DNA from: Ilyonectria destructans
Lineage: Eukaryota; Ascomycota; Sordariomycetes; Hypocreales; Nectriaceae
Length of the DNA: 64,000 nt
Assembly (NCBI GenBank): GCA_020740775.1
Contig: JAHEWK010000009.1
Coordinates: forward strand, 1,736,001 to 1,800,000
Direction of reading: 5' to 3'
A program made the position numbers and the translations under genes. The notes beneath the pieces are model-generated. The model saw only the letters and a program-made list of their open reading frames with translations. It had not been told where the DNA came from and did not search any database. Below, in pieces: positions 31,091-41,156 of this stretch. Position 1 is the first letter of the stretch. The number at the start of each line of letters is the position of its first letter.

Positions 31091-31296
31091 TCCCGGAGTA
31101 GAGACTTTGCCCCTTTCACCTTTGGCTGAGTCCTCGGCATACCATTTCGTCTCCGACCTAGATGAACATCTTAGGGTAGTCCAGACGCTGGAAAGGGAGT
31201 CATCGGTGCCAGACCAAGAGAGAGACATAATGCAGGTGAGATGAGTATCTAAGACGAGCCCGAGAGAATCGGGGGAGGCAACTGCCTACAGTAGAT

Positions 31297-31914
31297 CTAT
31301 GAAACGTAGTCATAAACAAAGAAAACAGTAGCACTCTTCTTGCCCTTTGTGACCAACACACGTCTGCAATACCGCCTCTCATTATTTACGGTCTGAAATC
31401 CCCACACCTGCGTGGCATCCCAGCCATTTCCCTGGCTTTCGGCATAGTTAAAGATAAGCGTTTTACCCTCACCTTCCACAAGCCAATCCTTTTTGAGAAA
31501 CTCATCCTCAATTTCGTCGAGGCTCACCCAGCGTGATAGGCCCTTGACTGCGCCAAAGATCCAATCAGAATGATCGCGCATCTCATTGTCGAAGCATCGG
31601 TCCTCCTGAGTGCTGTTCAAGGACGTCGACTGAGTCGTGTTAATGTGTGTGACTGGGTCTGTCTCTTTGCTTGGAGGCAACGGCGGCGCGGAAAACTGCT
31701 TCATCTCAATGTGGATGGTCGACATGCAAATGCCCTTGCGCGTGAGGTAGCTAATGCCTTGCAGCGAGAGCACCGGTTCGGGGCTGTCCGAAAATTCCTT
31801 GTTCTATCGCAGTAGACAAATCAGCTATTGCACTGGCGCAAGGTGATGAAGTGTACTTACCATGACCCATTTTCCATTGAGGTCTTGGTTCGTCTTTTCA
31901 GGAGGGGCGGCCAT
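31297..31914 (-). CDS. Uncharacterised fungal lipocalin-like small protein
   Basis: Exon 1 from 31914 encodes MAAPPEKTNQDLNGKWVM. A GT-AG intron (about 31859-31806) joins it to NKEFSDSPEPVLSLQGISYL. The pattern (LNGKWVMNKEFSD, LQGISYLTRKGI, STIHIEMKQF, EMRDHSDWIFGAVKGLSRWV, GWDATQVWGFQTVNNERRY, FFVYDY) is a common fungal family of about 180-200 residues with a predicted beta-barrel, lipocalin/FABP-like fold. No catalytic function is established for it. The compact size, alternating hydrophobic strands and no signal peptide fit a cytosolic ligand-binding protein. The Asn-Thr-rich middle (NTTQSTSLNSTQEDR) is where relatives bind or loop. Intact. Confidence 0.75.
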
Positions 31915-33640
31915 TTTTGCGTATGGGTTTAATGGTCAGAATGGTGGGCGACAATAATAATGAGTGCTCAGGTTCAGCGTTGAATGACGGGCGAGTAAAA
32001 ATAGGCATCCATGGAGGCGTCGACTTTCATATGCCACCCTCAACAAAGCTGAAGCCGAGGTTGACCAGTGGTATTTGTATCCCCTGTCATATTTCACTTC
32101 CCCTCACATTGAATCTCGGCTAGCTCAAAGCGAAACTGTGCCTCTTTGACTCTGACACTCACTGGGGGAAAATGACCCCGGCCAAGCTGCTCTGATCGAG
32201 GCTAGCTCTAGAGTGTCTTCTGGTTTAGGAACTAGCCCGACGGAACGAACCCGATCCTGGTTTCGCCATCGTATCCTCGGGCATCGGGACCATTCCGGGT
32301 GGATACTCCGAGCTTGAAAGAATGTTGTCATTCATTGGACTTGATGTCGCCCTGGGGACTGAAAGTATGAATTGTGTCTAGTAGATCTATATTACGGGAA
32401 TAAAAAAACTTTTCACAAATAATAAAGTTCGCCTGCATGTCTTCTCCCTATCAAGCTCAAAGGCTAAGTACTGCCGGGAGACACCCTTGGGCGTGTGCAC
32501 GAGCCCCGGTAGCCAGAAGATTAAACACAGAGGCATGTCTCCGATCATCTCATGGGAACCTTGCGTCTTATAGTGCCTCAGAATCCGACGCAGTTGAGGC
32601 AACGTGTGGTTTTATGGGTGATACGACACCGCCCAGGATCAAGCATTAATTAGGAGATCGTACGGTCCTGTTCAGCACCTCACGCTAAGATATATGCAAT
32701 TGGTACTCTTGTCTTATTTCTCGTCTCCCTTAGCTACCACTGGCATGTGTATGAGAGACAATCTCTCACCTACAAACTCCCCAAACGTACCCCACGGCCG
32801 AGATAGGGCCCATTCTCTCCATCAACCAGCACATACGACCATAGCTCTTAGAAAATACGGGATCCCGTCCGCTCTCCCTTAGTCAAGCTGAGAAGCGGCG
32901 AATTAGTACTCGGGTCGGTGACGACCGGGGAATCCTCGCTGTTGTATGTTTTCTTTTTTTGCTCTTTTGCTATGTTATATACCTCGAGCGTTTCACTAGG
33001 TCTGACGATATGCCAGGGTCTAAGGATGTGGTGGTTGGGGCCGAAGGGAACTGGTGCCTCGATTCTGTTCTCGATATTTGTTTTTGCTAAACATAGATGT
33101 TGAAACTGGGTCCTTGAAACTGGGTCGTCCGTCCGTCATTAGCTATTCTGAATACCACCAGATTTCGACCCCAAACACGTACTCAATTATCTTCTCAACC
33201 ATTGCCTACTCTCTAATACCGGGAATTACATTCTCTTGCTCATTAGGCCATATGTAATTGCCTCCCATTCTTTGATTGACAGTCTCGTAATACTTGGTCT
33301 ATATCGTCGGTGGCTGAACTGTCTCAGGCAACATCCTCGGAGAATAAGTAATCCCAAAGACAATTAGTCACTAACCAACCTTTGGCGGCTTACCTTCAAT
33401 CAAGCTTCTAGTACCGTGACCTATGACCTCATTGACCTGTAGAATCCATCTGTTCTCGGGCATAGCGTCGGGGTTCTGCCGACCGACACCACCTAACTAA
33501 CACTGAGCTATAAATCAAGGCCGAACTCAGACTCACCAGAGCGACTGGCCCAGATCATAATAACAACGAAACATAAGGATCGATTGCGCAAAATTCTCAA
33601 ACTGCCTCTCAATATCATGCTCAGCAAATAAGAAGAGAAA
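31915..33640. other. Intergenic region of 1.7 kb
   Basis: No gene supported. A duplicated TTGAAACTGGGTC lies near 33100-33127. The last 150 bases are likely the promoter of the DUF4267 gene. Several short frames of 60-70 codons have no coding character. Confidence 0.5.
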
Positions 33641-34033
33641 ATGAATCACATTCAAAGCACTGACTACACGGCTAACACGGTCTTCGCGCTTGGCCTAGTG
33701 CCTGGTCTAGTTGGTCTGAACTCACTCCTCCGTCCCGGCCATGCGCTCTCACTCATGGGATTTCCCGCTCCACCCCAGCCGGAAGGGCAGAAACTCGCAC
33801 ATTCCCTTGTACGAATGGCTGGTGTGCGGACCTTGACGATGAGCTTGACGACGATTGCTGTGTGGTGTACTGCAGACCGAAGGACCCTAGGCTACGTACT
33901 TCTCTCAGGCATCCCAGTTGCCCTGATCGATGGGTTTATCAGTCGATGGCAGATTGGAGGTGTGGAATGGGGCCATTGGATATTTGTACCGGTGAGCTTT
34001 GGCTTAGGTGCCGGACTAGTCGGGTTGTTTTGA
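33641..34033 (+). CDS. Small DUF4267-type membrane protein
   Basis: Single-exon gene for 130 residues starting MNHIQSTDYTANTVFALG. Four hydrophobic segments are visible: FALGLVPGLVGLNSLL, VRTLTMSLTTIAVWC, LGYVLLSGIPVALIDGFI, and a last one, WIFVPVSFGLGAGLVGLF, running to the stop. The order and the NSLLRPGHALSLMGFP motif fit the DUF4267 family of small fungal integral membrane proteins. Function is unknown; relatives often lie in secondary-metabolite or stress-response neighbourhoods. No partner gene is adjacent here. Intact. Confidence 0.75.
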   Translation: MNHIQSTDYTANTVFALGLVPGLVGLNSLLRPGHALSLMGFPAPPQPEGQKLAHSLVRMAGVRTLTMSLTTIAVWCTADRRTLGYVLLSGIPVALIDGFISRWQIGGVEWGHWIFVPVSFGLGAGLVGLF

Positions 34034-34962
34034 GTCCCCATGGGTCGGCCAGGTGATTGCGGAGTTTGATGCTGCTGAAATTTTGTAATTATATTATTTC
34101 CAATCTTTTGACAAGATAACCTAATGCCTTGAGTTGTCATATTAGTATTTATGTATTACCTTCCGAATTTGCCCTCCTCGATATTGACTTGTCATCTAAA
34201 CATGATTTCAACAAGTCCGTTTAGATGGTAGTCAATGTTTTAATCTCGAAAGAATTATAGAGAAATAGATGGATTGTAGTTTAAAATTATTATTCTTGAA
34301 ATTAAAGTCGATACACAAGCAATACTGGTACAGGATCGTTGGGAATAAATCGCTGTTCACCTGCAGGGTAAAGTGAGCTGGAGACTCCGGAGGTGCGGGA
34401 TTCAGATACTTTTGTCCAAACATAATATTCCTGAACTGACATACATATTTTCTGTCATCTAGCGTATTATGAGTGGGTTGGAATACGGTCTCTCAGTCAA
34501 CGTAAATACGCAACACGTATCTCGGCGATAGGTGGAGTGCTACATTTGAATTAATTATTTGTGACTATTGTATTATTTTCATCTAATGGAATTGAATAAA
34601 GCCCCAAAAACATAAACCGAGTAGTGTATTGTGCAACGCGCATGATACTCCATAAGACAAAGATATTATCACAATCATCGTGGTGTGTTCGTGACCGTTG
34701 TCTCATATGTCGTAGCGCAAACTCCTGGTATCGAGAACAGTTGTTGATAAAGAAAATAGCGAGTGTGTTTTGAGGTTTGAGCGATCTAGTGAATGATTGG
34801 TGAAATGACAAAGGGAGAGAAAATCGGCTCCTGGCCGACGACAAAGGAAATAATGAGTGTTGAGTTTTCGAAATTTCTGGAAAAGGTAAGCAAGAAACTT
34901 TATCTTTGAGTATTGGAAGACACACACCTTCTCCTTTTGCTTAAGCAAGGCCATTGTGAGCT
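34034..34962. other. Intergenic region, AT-rich
   Basis: 3' flank of the DUF4267 gene and of the following minus-strand gene. AT-rich with short homopolymers; open frames of up to 124 codons here have no recognisable domain. Nothing else seen. Confidence 0.5.
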
Positions 34963-35424
34963 CTATTTCGCAGGCGTCTCCAATTCCTTCTCCTCATCTC
35001 CTGCCTCCCTGGCCAGCCTCTCCTCAAGCTTCTTCTTGCGCTCAAGATCTCTCTCACGTGCCTTCGCATCGGCGATCTGTCTCCGGTTCTCGCGCTTTTC
35101 TCCAACCAGGTAGGGAATGGCTCTTAGAACCGAAAAAACCCCCTTGATGCCTTTCCATAGGTGGGAGAAGCCATCCTTGAAGTTGGCCTTGGTCTCATTG
35201 TAGTTGGCGCGCGCCAGTGTCGCATGCTTCTTCGTGCGGTAGGCCCTCTCGGCGCGCTGAGCCTTGGAATATTGCGCTGACGCATTTCGAGTCGTCGTCA
35301 TCAACAGGTTCTCAGTACCAGAGGTTCCCGGGCGCTTGGGTTCGGCATTGTCGGAGATTGGGGAGACGGGCTCGAGCTGCGTGGTCTTGGACTTGGATTT
35401 CCCCATTTCGAAGAAGGAAGACAT
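34963..35424 (-). CDS. Hypothetical coiled-coil protein
   Basis: Open frame of 153 codons starting MSSFFEMGKSKSKTTQ; a second Met seven codons in is an alternative start. The N-terminus is Ser/Thr/Pro-rich and disordered, the middle (SAQYSKAQRAERAYRTKKHA) is basic and helical, one moderately hydrophobic stretch occurs (HLWKGIKGVFSVLRAIPYLV), and the C-terminus is a charged helix rich in Arg, Glu and Lys, likely a coiled coil. No known domain recognised. The charge patterning and regular codon use suggest a real gene; the amphipathic segment could bind a membrane. Function unknown. Confidence 0.5.
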   Translation of the reverse strand: MSSFFEMGKSKSKTTQLEPVSPISDNAEPKRPGTSGTENLLMTTTRNASAQYSKAQRAERAYRTKKHATLARANYNETKANFKDGFSHLWKGIKGVFSVLRAIPYLVGEKRENRRQIADAKARERDLERKKKLEERLAREAGDEEKELETPAK

Positions 35425-36895
35425 ATATCGTGGGACGTTTGTTGAGTCGTGTTTCGACTTCGGATTATTAATGTTGATAGTGCTTCAAGTAACGAGTGAT
35501 GTAGTGAGTGGCTGATGGGCGAGAAATAAAACCGCATGGGAAAAAGGAAATCAGCAAGAGTGAGTCACATAAGACTGTCACCTACTTATAACATCTATAA
35601 CAGTCGATGACAAGCCGCTATGTTGGGAAGAGCCCACCTAAACCGCTACTTTGTGTGCATTATTGGCCAACATTAGCCATGCGTTAGATGCTGGATCCCC
35701 ACCAAATTCATGCAAAGTGCTGAGCTTTGTTAGAGTCGCTTCTAGGGTGAAGGGGAGATCAGATATGTCCTTGTCGAACCGATTATTGCTGTTTCATGCG
35801 CATGTTTCTCATGCATAAGAATCCAATTAAACGCGTCGCGTGTTACCAATCATGGAGTCAGTGCACTCCTGTATTTTGGAGAAAATGCCATGAAGATGCC
35901 CGTGCACAGCTTCTTGTGTCGTATTCAACCGTGCATTGGTGTTGAACTGTTGCCTCATGCGCTCTGGCGTCGACGCTTGGGCTACTAAATGATGGTTGTC
36001 TTGAGTATTCTGGAACTGATTTGCCATGATGGTCGACTTGAAGACTTTTCTAGAAGCTTGCACCTCCGGGAATTAAGGCACGGGCGGGGATCCTTTCTCG
36101 AACAAGTCAGACTTTGACGCGACACTGACGCGGTTCTCCCGCATGAACTCATTGCATGCAGGTGGCAGAGGTCACGGTACTAAATATCTTTAGGGAGATA
36201 TCCACTGCAAGAAATCACGTCGAGTTGGTCCACATAATCCTGTCCATTACAAGGTCGTGAGATGCATCAGGGAGCTTTGCAGTGCCCGACCACACCCAGG
36301 TGCAAAGGAGGAACCGGGGAATTTCGGTGGTATTTGCGCCAGGAAGATTCCACCTGAATAGACGGAATTTGTCAGACTGGTTTGAAGGAATAAATAACCC
36401 CTAACCCAAAGGGGCTGGTGGTTTCTGACTGGCTCGTGGTGTATGAGCACACTGAGCTGGTGGCCACTAGGTATAAGATGAGTCCGCCACTAGGACCGCG
36501 ATGGATTATTAGGTCGTTGAGATATGATATAGATGAGTCTTGCTTCAAAGCTTAAAGAAGTAGGAGGGGGCTGGAAAGGATGGCATTGATGAGGTAATCA
36601 TACTGTTGGTGTGCTTGATAAGACCCCGCGTGGTGTGTGACGACCAACGGTCAACGGACAGTCTATAAACATCCTCATCAGAAAAGTCACATCATGCGAG
36701 GCGGCTATCTTTCCTGCCACAAACGACGCCCCGTTTTCAACCCTACGATCTGGAGGCGCTCATCATAAGCATGGGAAGAATACACTCAAGCCCTTGGAGC
36801 CGCGCACCGATGCAGATGAAGCTCGCCTCCAGGCTCTCTAACAGTGAGGCTACAGGAAATGGGACTAGGTAGACACATAATTAAGCGAAGAGATC
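35425..36895. other. Intergenic region with a possible small ORF
   Basis: No gene strongly supported. A minus-strand frame at 35827-36063 (78 codons; internal Met giving MANQFQNTQDNHHLVAQAST) is hydrophilic and Gln/Asn/His-rich, and could encode a small protein, but no homologue is recognised. The rest contains promoter sequence for the coiled-coil gene and for the broken ankyrin gene. Confidence 0.4.
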
Positions 36896-37888
36896 ATGGT
36901 GAGGGACGAAGATCGGGAAGAAATGAGGCGTCTTCCTCTACGAAGAGAACTGGAAATTTGCTTTGAGCATCTCCATCTCCCGGCTTTACCGCCCCCACTG
37001 CCAAGGTCCAGTGCATGGCCTGAGATTCATCGCCCTTGCAACTCCCACAATCCGCAAGTGATGCCCTTTTTTTTTTTAGCCTACGAGGATATGTCCTTAG
37101 CCGAAGTCACACGGTGGGTCCAGGTCAAGCGAGACGAGCTGTGGCAGATAGGGATACAGGACGGATTAGCTTGCGCCGCCCAAGCGAATCAAACTCACAT
37201 TGCTCGTTATCTACCTGACCACGGAGGAGCCTTTTTGCACGGCGCTGTTGTGAAAGCAGCATGTAGTAACCGCTCACTCCCCTTTTTCGAGCTCTGTGTG
37301 GAACATGGCCATCACCCCGACCAGCACATACCTTCTAATTGCGGGTGGTTTGGTGTAGCGCTCAATCAGTGCATTGAAGACGAGGAACTCACTCGATTCC
37401 TTCAGAACGGCGCCAGCCGAGATCTAGGTCGTTTTCTTGAAGGCGGGACTCATTGTTGGGGCGAGAGGGCAACTCCCCCTATGGATCGAATCTCGGGGCT
37501 GCCTCTGGACTATGTAGTGGAAAAAGCCAGTATTTCCGTCATATAGATGCTTCTCGAGTATGGCGCGAATCCGAAATATGTATGCCCACTTGAGCGCGCC
37601 GTAAAGCGTCGTCATAAGCGTTGCAGTACCCATCCTAAGGTAGAAGACGACTGGCGTCCGCTTATGGAGTTGGTTCTGCGCTATGGGGCGGACATCGACA
37701 CCACCAGCTACACAGGCGGCTCAGCTTTGACTATGGCTGTGGGTAATGGGTGTAAACTGATGCTCCTTAAGGGGGGTCTGTTTGGGGCCACACTTAATAC
37801 CCTGAAGAGATCGGTCCCAGATAGTGACATTTTTATTGAGCTCGTGAAGAGGCCGTATGATACGAAAAAAAAAACGGATTGCAGATAA
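36896..37888 (+). pseudogene. Ankyrin-repeat gene broken by an in-frame TAG
   Basis: Two open frames in the same phase are separated by one TAG at 37544-37546. The first ends GLPLDYVVEKASISVI and the second begins MLLEYGANPKYV; across the stop they form one ankyrin repeat, so the stop is inside a repeat helix. Other repeat parts are AAQANQTHIARYLPDHGGA, ELVLRYGADIDTTSYTGGSA and ALTMAVGNGCK. A run of 12 T followed by AG near 37069-37080 may be an intron acceptor, so the true start is unsure. After 37740 the repeat pattern loses register (a run of G, then one of A near 37865), consistent with further indels. A CAG-to-TAG change would explain the stop. Probably a decayed member of the fungal ankyrin family. 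Confidence 0.6.
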
Positions 37889-38487
37889 CTTCAATTGAGC
37901 GAGAAATAGAGGAAAATACAGAGTGCGAGAAATTGCGAGATGCGCGATACATAGTGTGGAATAGATCTCCAACGCTATGTGGGTCAAAATTATTATTCTC
38001 ACGATTGAGTTGATAGAGTTTCTACGGTAGTGGCCTGGACCTTATTCACGTTTCACGTCTGAACTCCGACTCTCCGGATGGCACTCGTTCGGAGTTCAAG
38101 CGTCACCCGTTTCCCGAATTCAAACATTCGAACTGGCGTTTTGATTCGGCGAGTCGTACGATGGCGCAACCTAGCCGAATTGATTGGACTAAAAGTCTCC
38201 TACGTGATGCAGTGAAACACTCTATTTGGTAAAGACAATGTGCGTCCCCTCGGTTACGTACCTCCCCTCGGCAACGTGAAACCCATTGGTAACGGTCCTC
38301 CCCTCGGTAACTCGGTGCTTCGAATATCTCCGTTCTCCGATCTCTCACAAAGCACTGGCCGACTACCCCGTAACTCCCCACAGCTAAACGCAGCACAGTA
38401 TTTAAAGGATCGAAATCCCCAAATCCCTCTGCCTTCGATCTCACACCTTGATCATTACCATAAAACACCCACTTTGGTTTACGATTT
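37889..38487. other. Intergenic region with a hairpin and promoter repeats
   Basis: Holds a perfect 10-bp inverted repeat (TGAACTCCGA at 38060-38069, TCGGAGTTCA at 38089-38098) with a 19-base loop, the 18-bp tandem repeat listed separately, and a TATTTAAA box at about 38399, some 90-100 bases before the next start codon. Confidence 0.6.
38240..38311. repeat. Four tandem 18-bp units in the promoter of the 7-TM gene
   Basis: Units at 38240-38257, 38258-38275, 38276-38293 and 38294-38311 share the core CCCCTCGGTAAC (third unit diverged: CCCATTGGTAAC). They lie about 180-250 bases upstream of the following start codon. Read in frame they would give repeated xxPLGN hexapeptides, but no surrounding gene supports translation. 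Confidence 0.8.
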
Positions 38488-39255
38488 ATGACATTCACCA
38501 TGGCGAACATAGACTACTACGAGAGACTGACAGAAAGGATCAATTTTGACAACACGCCTTTGCTGGCAGCGGCAGGAATTAGCTTCCTTGTCGGCTATGC
38601 CCAATATGCGTATGCCATCGGTTTGACTCTCCGGGAAGGAAAGGGCCCGATGCCCTTTTGGATGCACTCATTATACCTTGCCCATGACTCTACGTGGTCC
38701 TATCTGTTCGCCAATGCAGCCCCACGATACAACGGGCACTGGTTCTTTCAAGCAACATCAGTAGCACTTTTCATCTGGAGTGCTCTCGAAGTATTCTGCA
38801 TCCACAGAGAGATCACGAAGAACCGAAAGGCCACTTTCTCATCTTATTTCGGCCCAGATCCTCAACTACTTCCGGTGGTTGCCTATGCAGCTTTTCTACA
38901 AATGGGCATGTACGCCGTCGTGGTAATAATGATACTCCTCATGGGCGAAGGTTGCTTCATGCAATGGGCCTGCCTGACCAATGTTGTCATTGCTCTCGGC
39001 CCGACTTCAGAGTACTTAAAAAGAGGATCTAGGGAAGGGCTCAGCCTTGGGTTTGCACTGGTCAACATTTTCGGAACTATCTGGACGTTTGTTCCCTTCA
39101 GCTTCTTCGCTCTGACAATTCCGGAGATATTTACTCAGCCTGCTTACTATGCCATGGGCGTGGTGGTTGTAGCGATTTCAGTATACGACTTTTTCGTCGT
39201 TGCCAGCTACCCGAAGAAGAAGAAGCCAAAGTACGGGCCGACACCAATTTGGTAA
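38488..39255 (+). CDS. Seven-TM integral membrane protein, possibly related to membrane terpene cyclases
   Basis: Single-exon gene of 255 codons from 38488; the Met at 38500 (CACCATGG context) is a better start. Seven hydrophobic segments are seen: residues about 24-46, 55-75, 86-106, 132-154, 158-178, 190-212 and 218-240. The C-terminus is Lys-rich (PKKKKPKYGP). Size and topology fit the small integral membrane family that includes the Pyr4/PaxB-type meroterpenoid cyclases, and acidic residues occur in membrane positions (HDS in helix 2, ALEVF in helix 3, DFF in helix 7). I cannot confirm the match, and no polyketide synthase or prenyltransferase is nearby. Function therefore stays open. Intact, with a clear TATA box. 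Confidence 0.6.
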   Translation: MTFTMANIDYYERLTERINFDNTPLLAAAGISFLVGYAQYAYAIGLTLREGKGPMPFWMHSLYLAHDSTWSYLFANAAPRYNGHWFFQATSVALFIWSALEVFCIHREITKNRKATFSSYFGPDPQLLPVVAYAAFLQMGMYAVVVIMILLMGEGCFMQWACLTNVVIALGPTSEYLKRGSREGLSLGFALVNIFGTIWTFVPFSFFALTIPEIFTQPAYYAMGVVVVAISVYDFFVVASYPKKKKPKYGPTPIW

Positions 39256-39522
39256 TCGAAGAGATTTGGGATTTAGTTCAGACATTCAAGGATCAGATGA
39301 ATATGATCCTATAGCTTAAAGAAGTCAATTCTATTTCGTAGTTTGAAGTCTTGGTAGAGCAATAAAATTATTGGGAGATTGAAGGGAACTTGGAGTGAGG
39401 GCAGTGCTATCTATTTAAAAACGGTACATGAAATGTTCTCCAACTGACGATACATGACAGACAACGGTTGAGCCCTCAAAGGACTGCCAACTCTTGTGTT
39501 GGCGTTGGCGCTCTCGAGATCG

Positions 39523-40439
39523 CTACCTTGGTATTAACTCGGTTTCGATTTCCACGAGTATATGCCCCTTACCTTGGCTGAATTTGTCTGGGAACCAATT
39601 GAAGAAAATGATTTGTACCGCCAACATGAGCACAGCATCGAAGACGTACATTGGCCACTCATGTGACAGCATATATCCATCCACGCCTTGAAGATACTCG
39701 GCGACACGGAAGATCGATCGTACCATAATCAAGGCACTGCAGGCGTAGAGCATCTTCAATCCTTGTCTCCACGGGACATCTGGCGTCAAGCCGGGCTCTT
39801 TGGCGACATGTCTGTTCATCCTCCTATGGAATATCATCGCCACGATGATAAAGTATCCAAACACGATTAACTGGATAAACAGACCAGAGACGACGATGTA
39901 CTCTCCGATTTTTTGAGTGCTGGCTTTTGCCGTCAGTCCGGCCGCGTTGCCTTGCACTGTCAGGGCAAGAAAATCGCCGGCGACGAATATCTTGGTCATT
40001 TTGGCTGGACGGACGATGGAGCAGTGCTCGCCGTGCACGCTAACGATGAGACGACCGAGTACCATGTAGATGGAGGCAGCGTAGAAGACGGGTGCAAGGA
40101 GAATGAAGGTGATTTGAATGACGTAGGGCGCAATCTCATTGGTGTAGTAGTGAGAAACCAAGCGGATGGCGTAGCCGAGGATTTGAACTAGGGAAATGTT
40201 AACAAGGGTAATCTTCGCAGATGACGAGCAGTGTAGAGAACGGAAAGGCGAGGACATCACGTACACACTCCACCAATAACAAAGACGCTGGTGAACCAAG
40301 TCTGCGTCTTGACCATGCGCCAGCTATGAGCAATGGTGATCAATGTGAATAACACAAGGAATGCGATTGCGGCGGGTATTGACGGAAGGTATTTCCAGAG
40401 GTAGACGTCTGTGCCGTCGACGGGCTTTAGTTCGGCCAT
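39523..40439 (-). CDS. RTA1-like 7-TM protein
   Basis: Start at 40439 (MAELKPVDGTDVYLWKYLPS). One intron (about 40256-40199) joins VIGGV to FQILGYAIR. Seven TM helices and the motifs YLPSIPAAIAFLVLFTL, GYAIRLVSHY, VIQITFILLAPVFYAASIYM, DFLALTVQGNAAG, GQ-poor loop then RSIFRVAEYLQG, and YVFDAVLMLAVQIIFFNWFP define the RTA1 family. Members are stress-induced plasma-membrane proteins that protect against 7-aminocholesterol, azoles or sphingoid bases; Rsb1 is a proposed lipid translocator. About 285 residues, normal length, intact. The divergent Upc2-like regulator and the palindromes in the shared promoter suggest sterol- or stress-linked control. Confidence 0.88.
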
Positions 40440-41156
40440 GGCTGTCGTATGCGTTGATTTGCCAGAGAAATAGGAGTAAAGTAGAACTTCCAGGCACAAA
40501 CAGAAAATCGGTATTGATTTGCTGAGGGGAGATGTCTCGCTGAGGGTCGAATCTTGAGCTTCGAGAATGATCTGGAGTGTCGTTAGCTGCTGGGTTAGTC
40601 GAGAGCAGTAGAGATTATATATGTATCTTTGACAGCGCACAGCCTCAATCAAGAAACGTCCGACTTGATGCTGCAAAGCCTGTATATCGCCAGGCTTGCA
40701 GCTTAATTTAGACAATCGATCTCGAATCATCGTCTCACGCAGTTTAGTGTACGTGTATACGCCAGTTTTGGGGTTAGCGTACACGTACACTAGAGTGTGG
40801 TTACGACCTGGATGCTTTAGGCTTAGTGTACGCGTACACTAACGCAGTGGATCCTGGTGAGGACGATTACAGGCTGGAGGTACGAAGCATCAAGTTACAG
40901 ACCGGATATTTTCATCTTTCTTGTATCAGGTTGTCAGACAATTCGTATTGGCACGCGCTGACACGCTGACACGACGCAATTTCCTGTCCGGGGCGGGACA
41001 ATATCCCTCCGAAGCCCATCATCTCATTTTGGATACCGCTGGCTTGCAACCTGGAGTCGGGCTCTTTTCATCTTCCGACGTAGCCGACTCTTGAAGCCAT
41101 GCACTGGCGCTGAATAATTTCTCAAGCCTAATTACATCCGTACTGTTTCTGTACCC
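40440..41156. promoter_or_regulatory. Divergent RTA1 / Upc2-like promoter with three quasi-palindromes
   Basis: The 717 bases between the two start codons contain three copies of a GTGTACGYGTACAC-type element. They are 40744-40763, 40774-40793 and 40823-40842. The third, TTAGTGTACGCGTACACTAA, is a perfect 20-bp palindrome; the other two are imperfect. Copies are 30 and 49 bases apart, 305-400 bases from the RTA1 start. A dimeric regulator site is the simplest reading. No gene in the interval is supported. Confidence 0.65.

Noticed and set aside
33095..33127. Duplicate TTGAAACTGGGTC
   Set aside because: Two short adjacent copies only; too little to call an element.
37069..37080. Poly-T run as an assembly error causing a frameshift
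   Set aside because: The run is followed by AG and could be a normal intron acceptor; the frame is open through it, so no error can be claimed.
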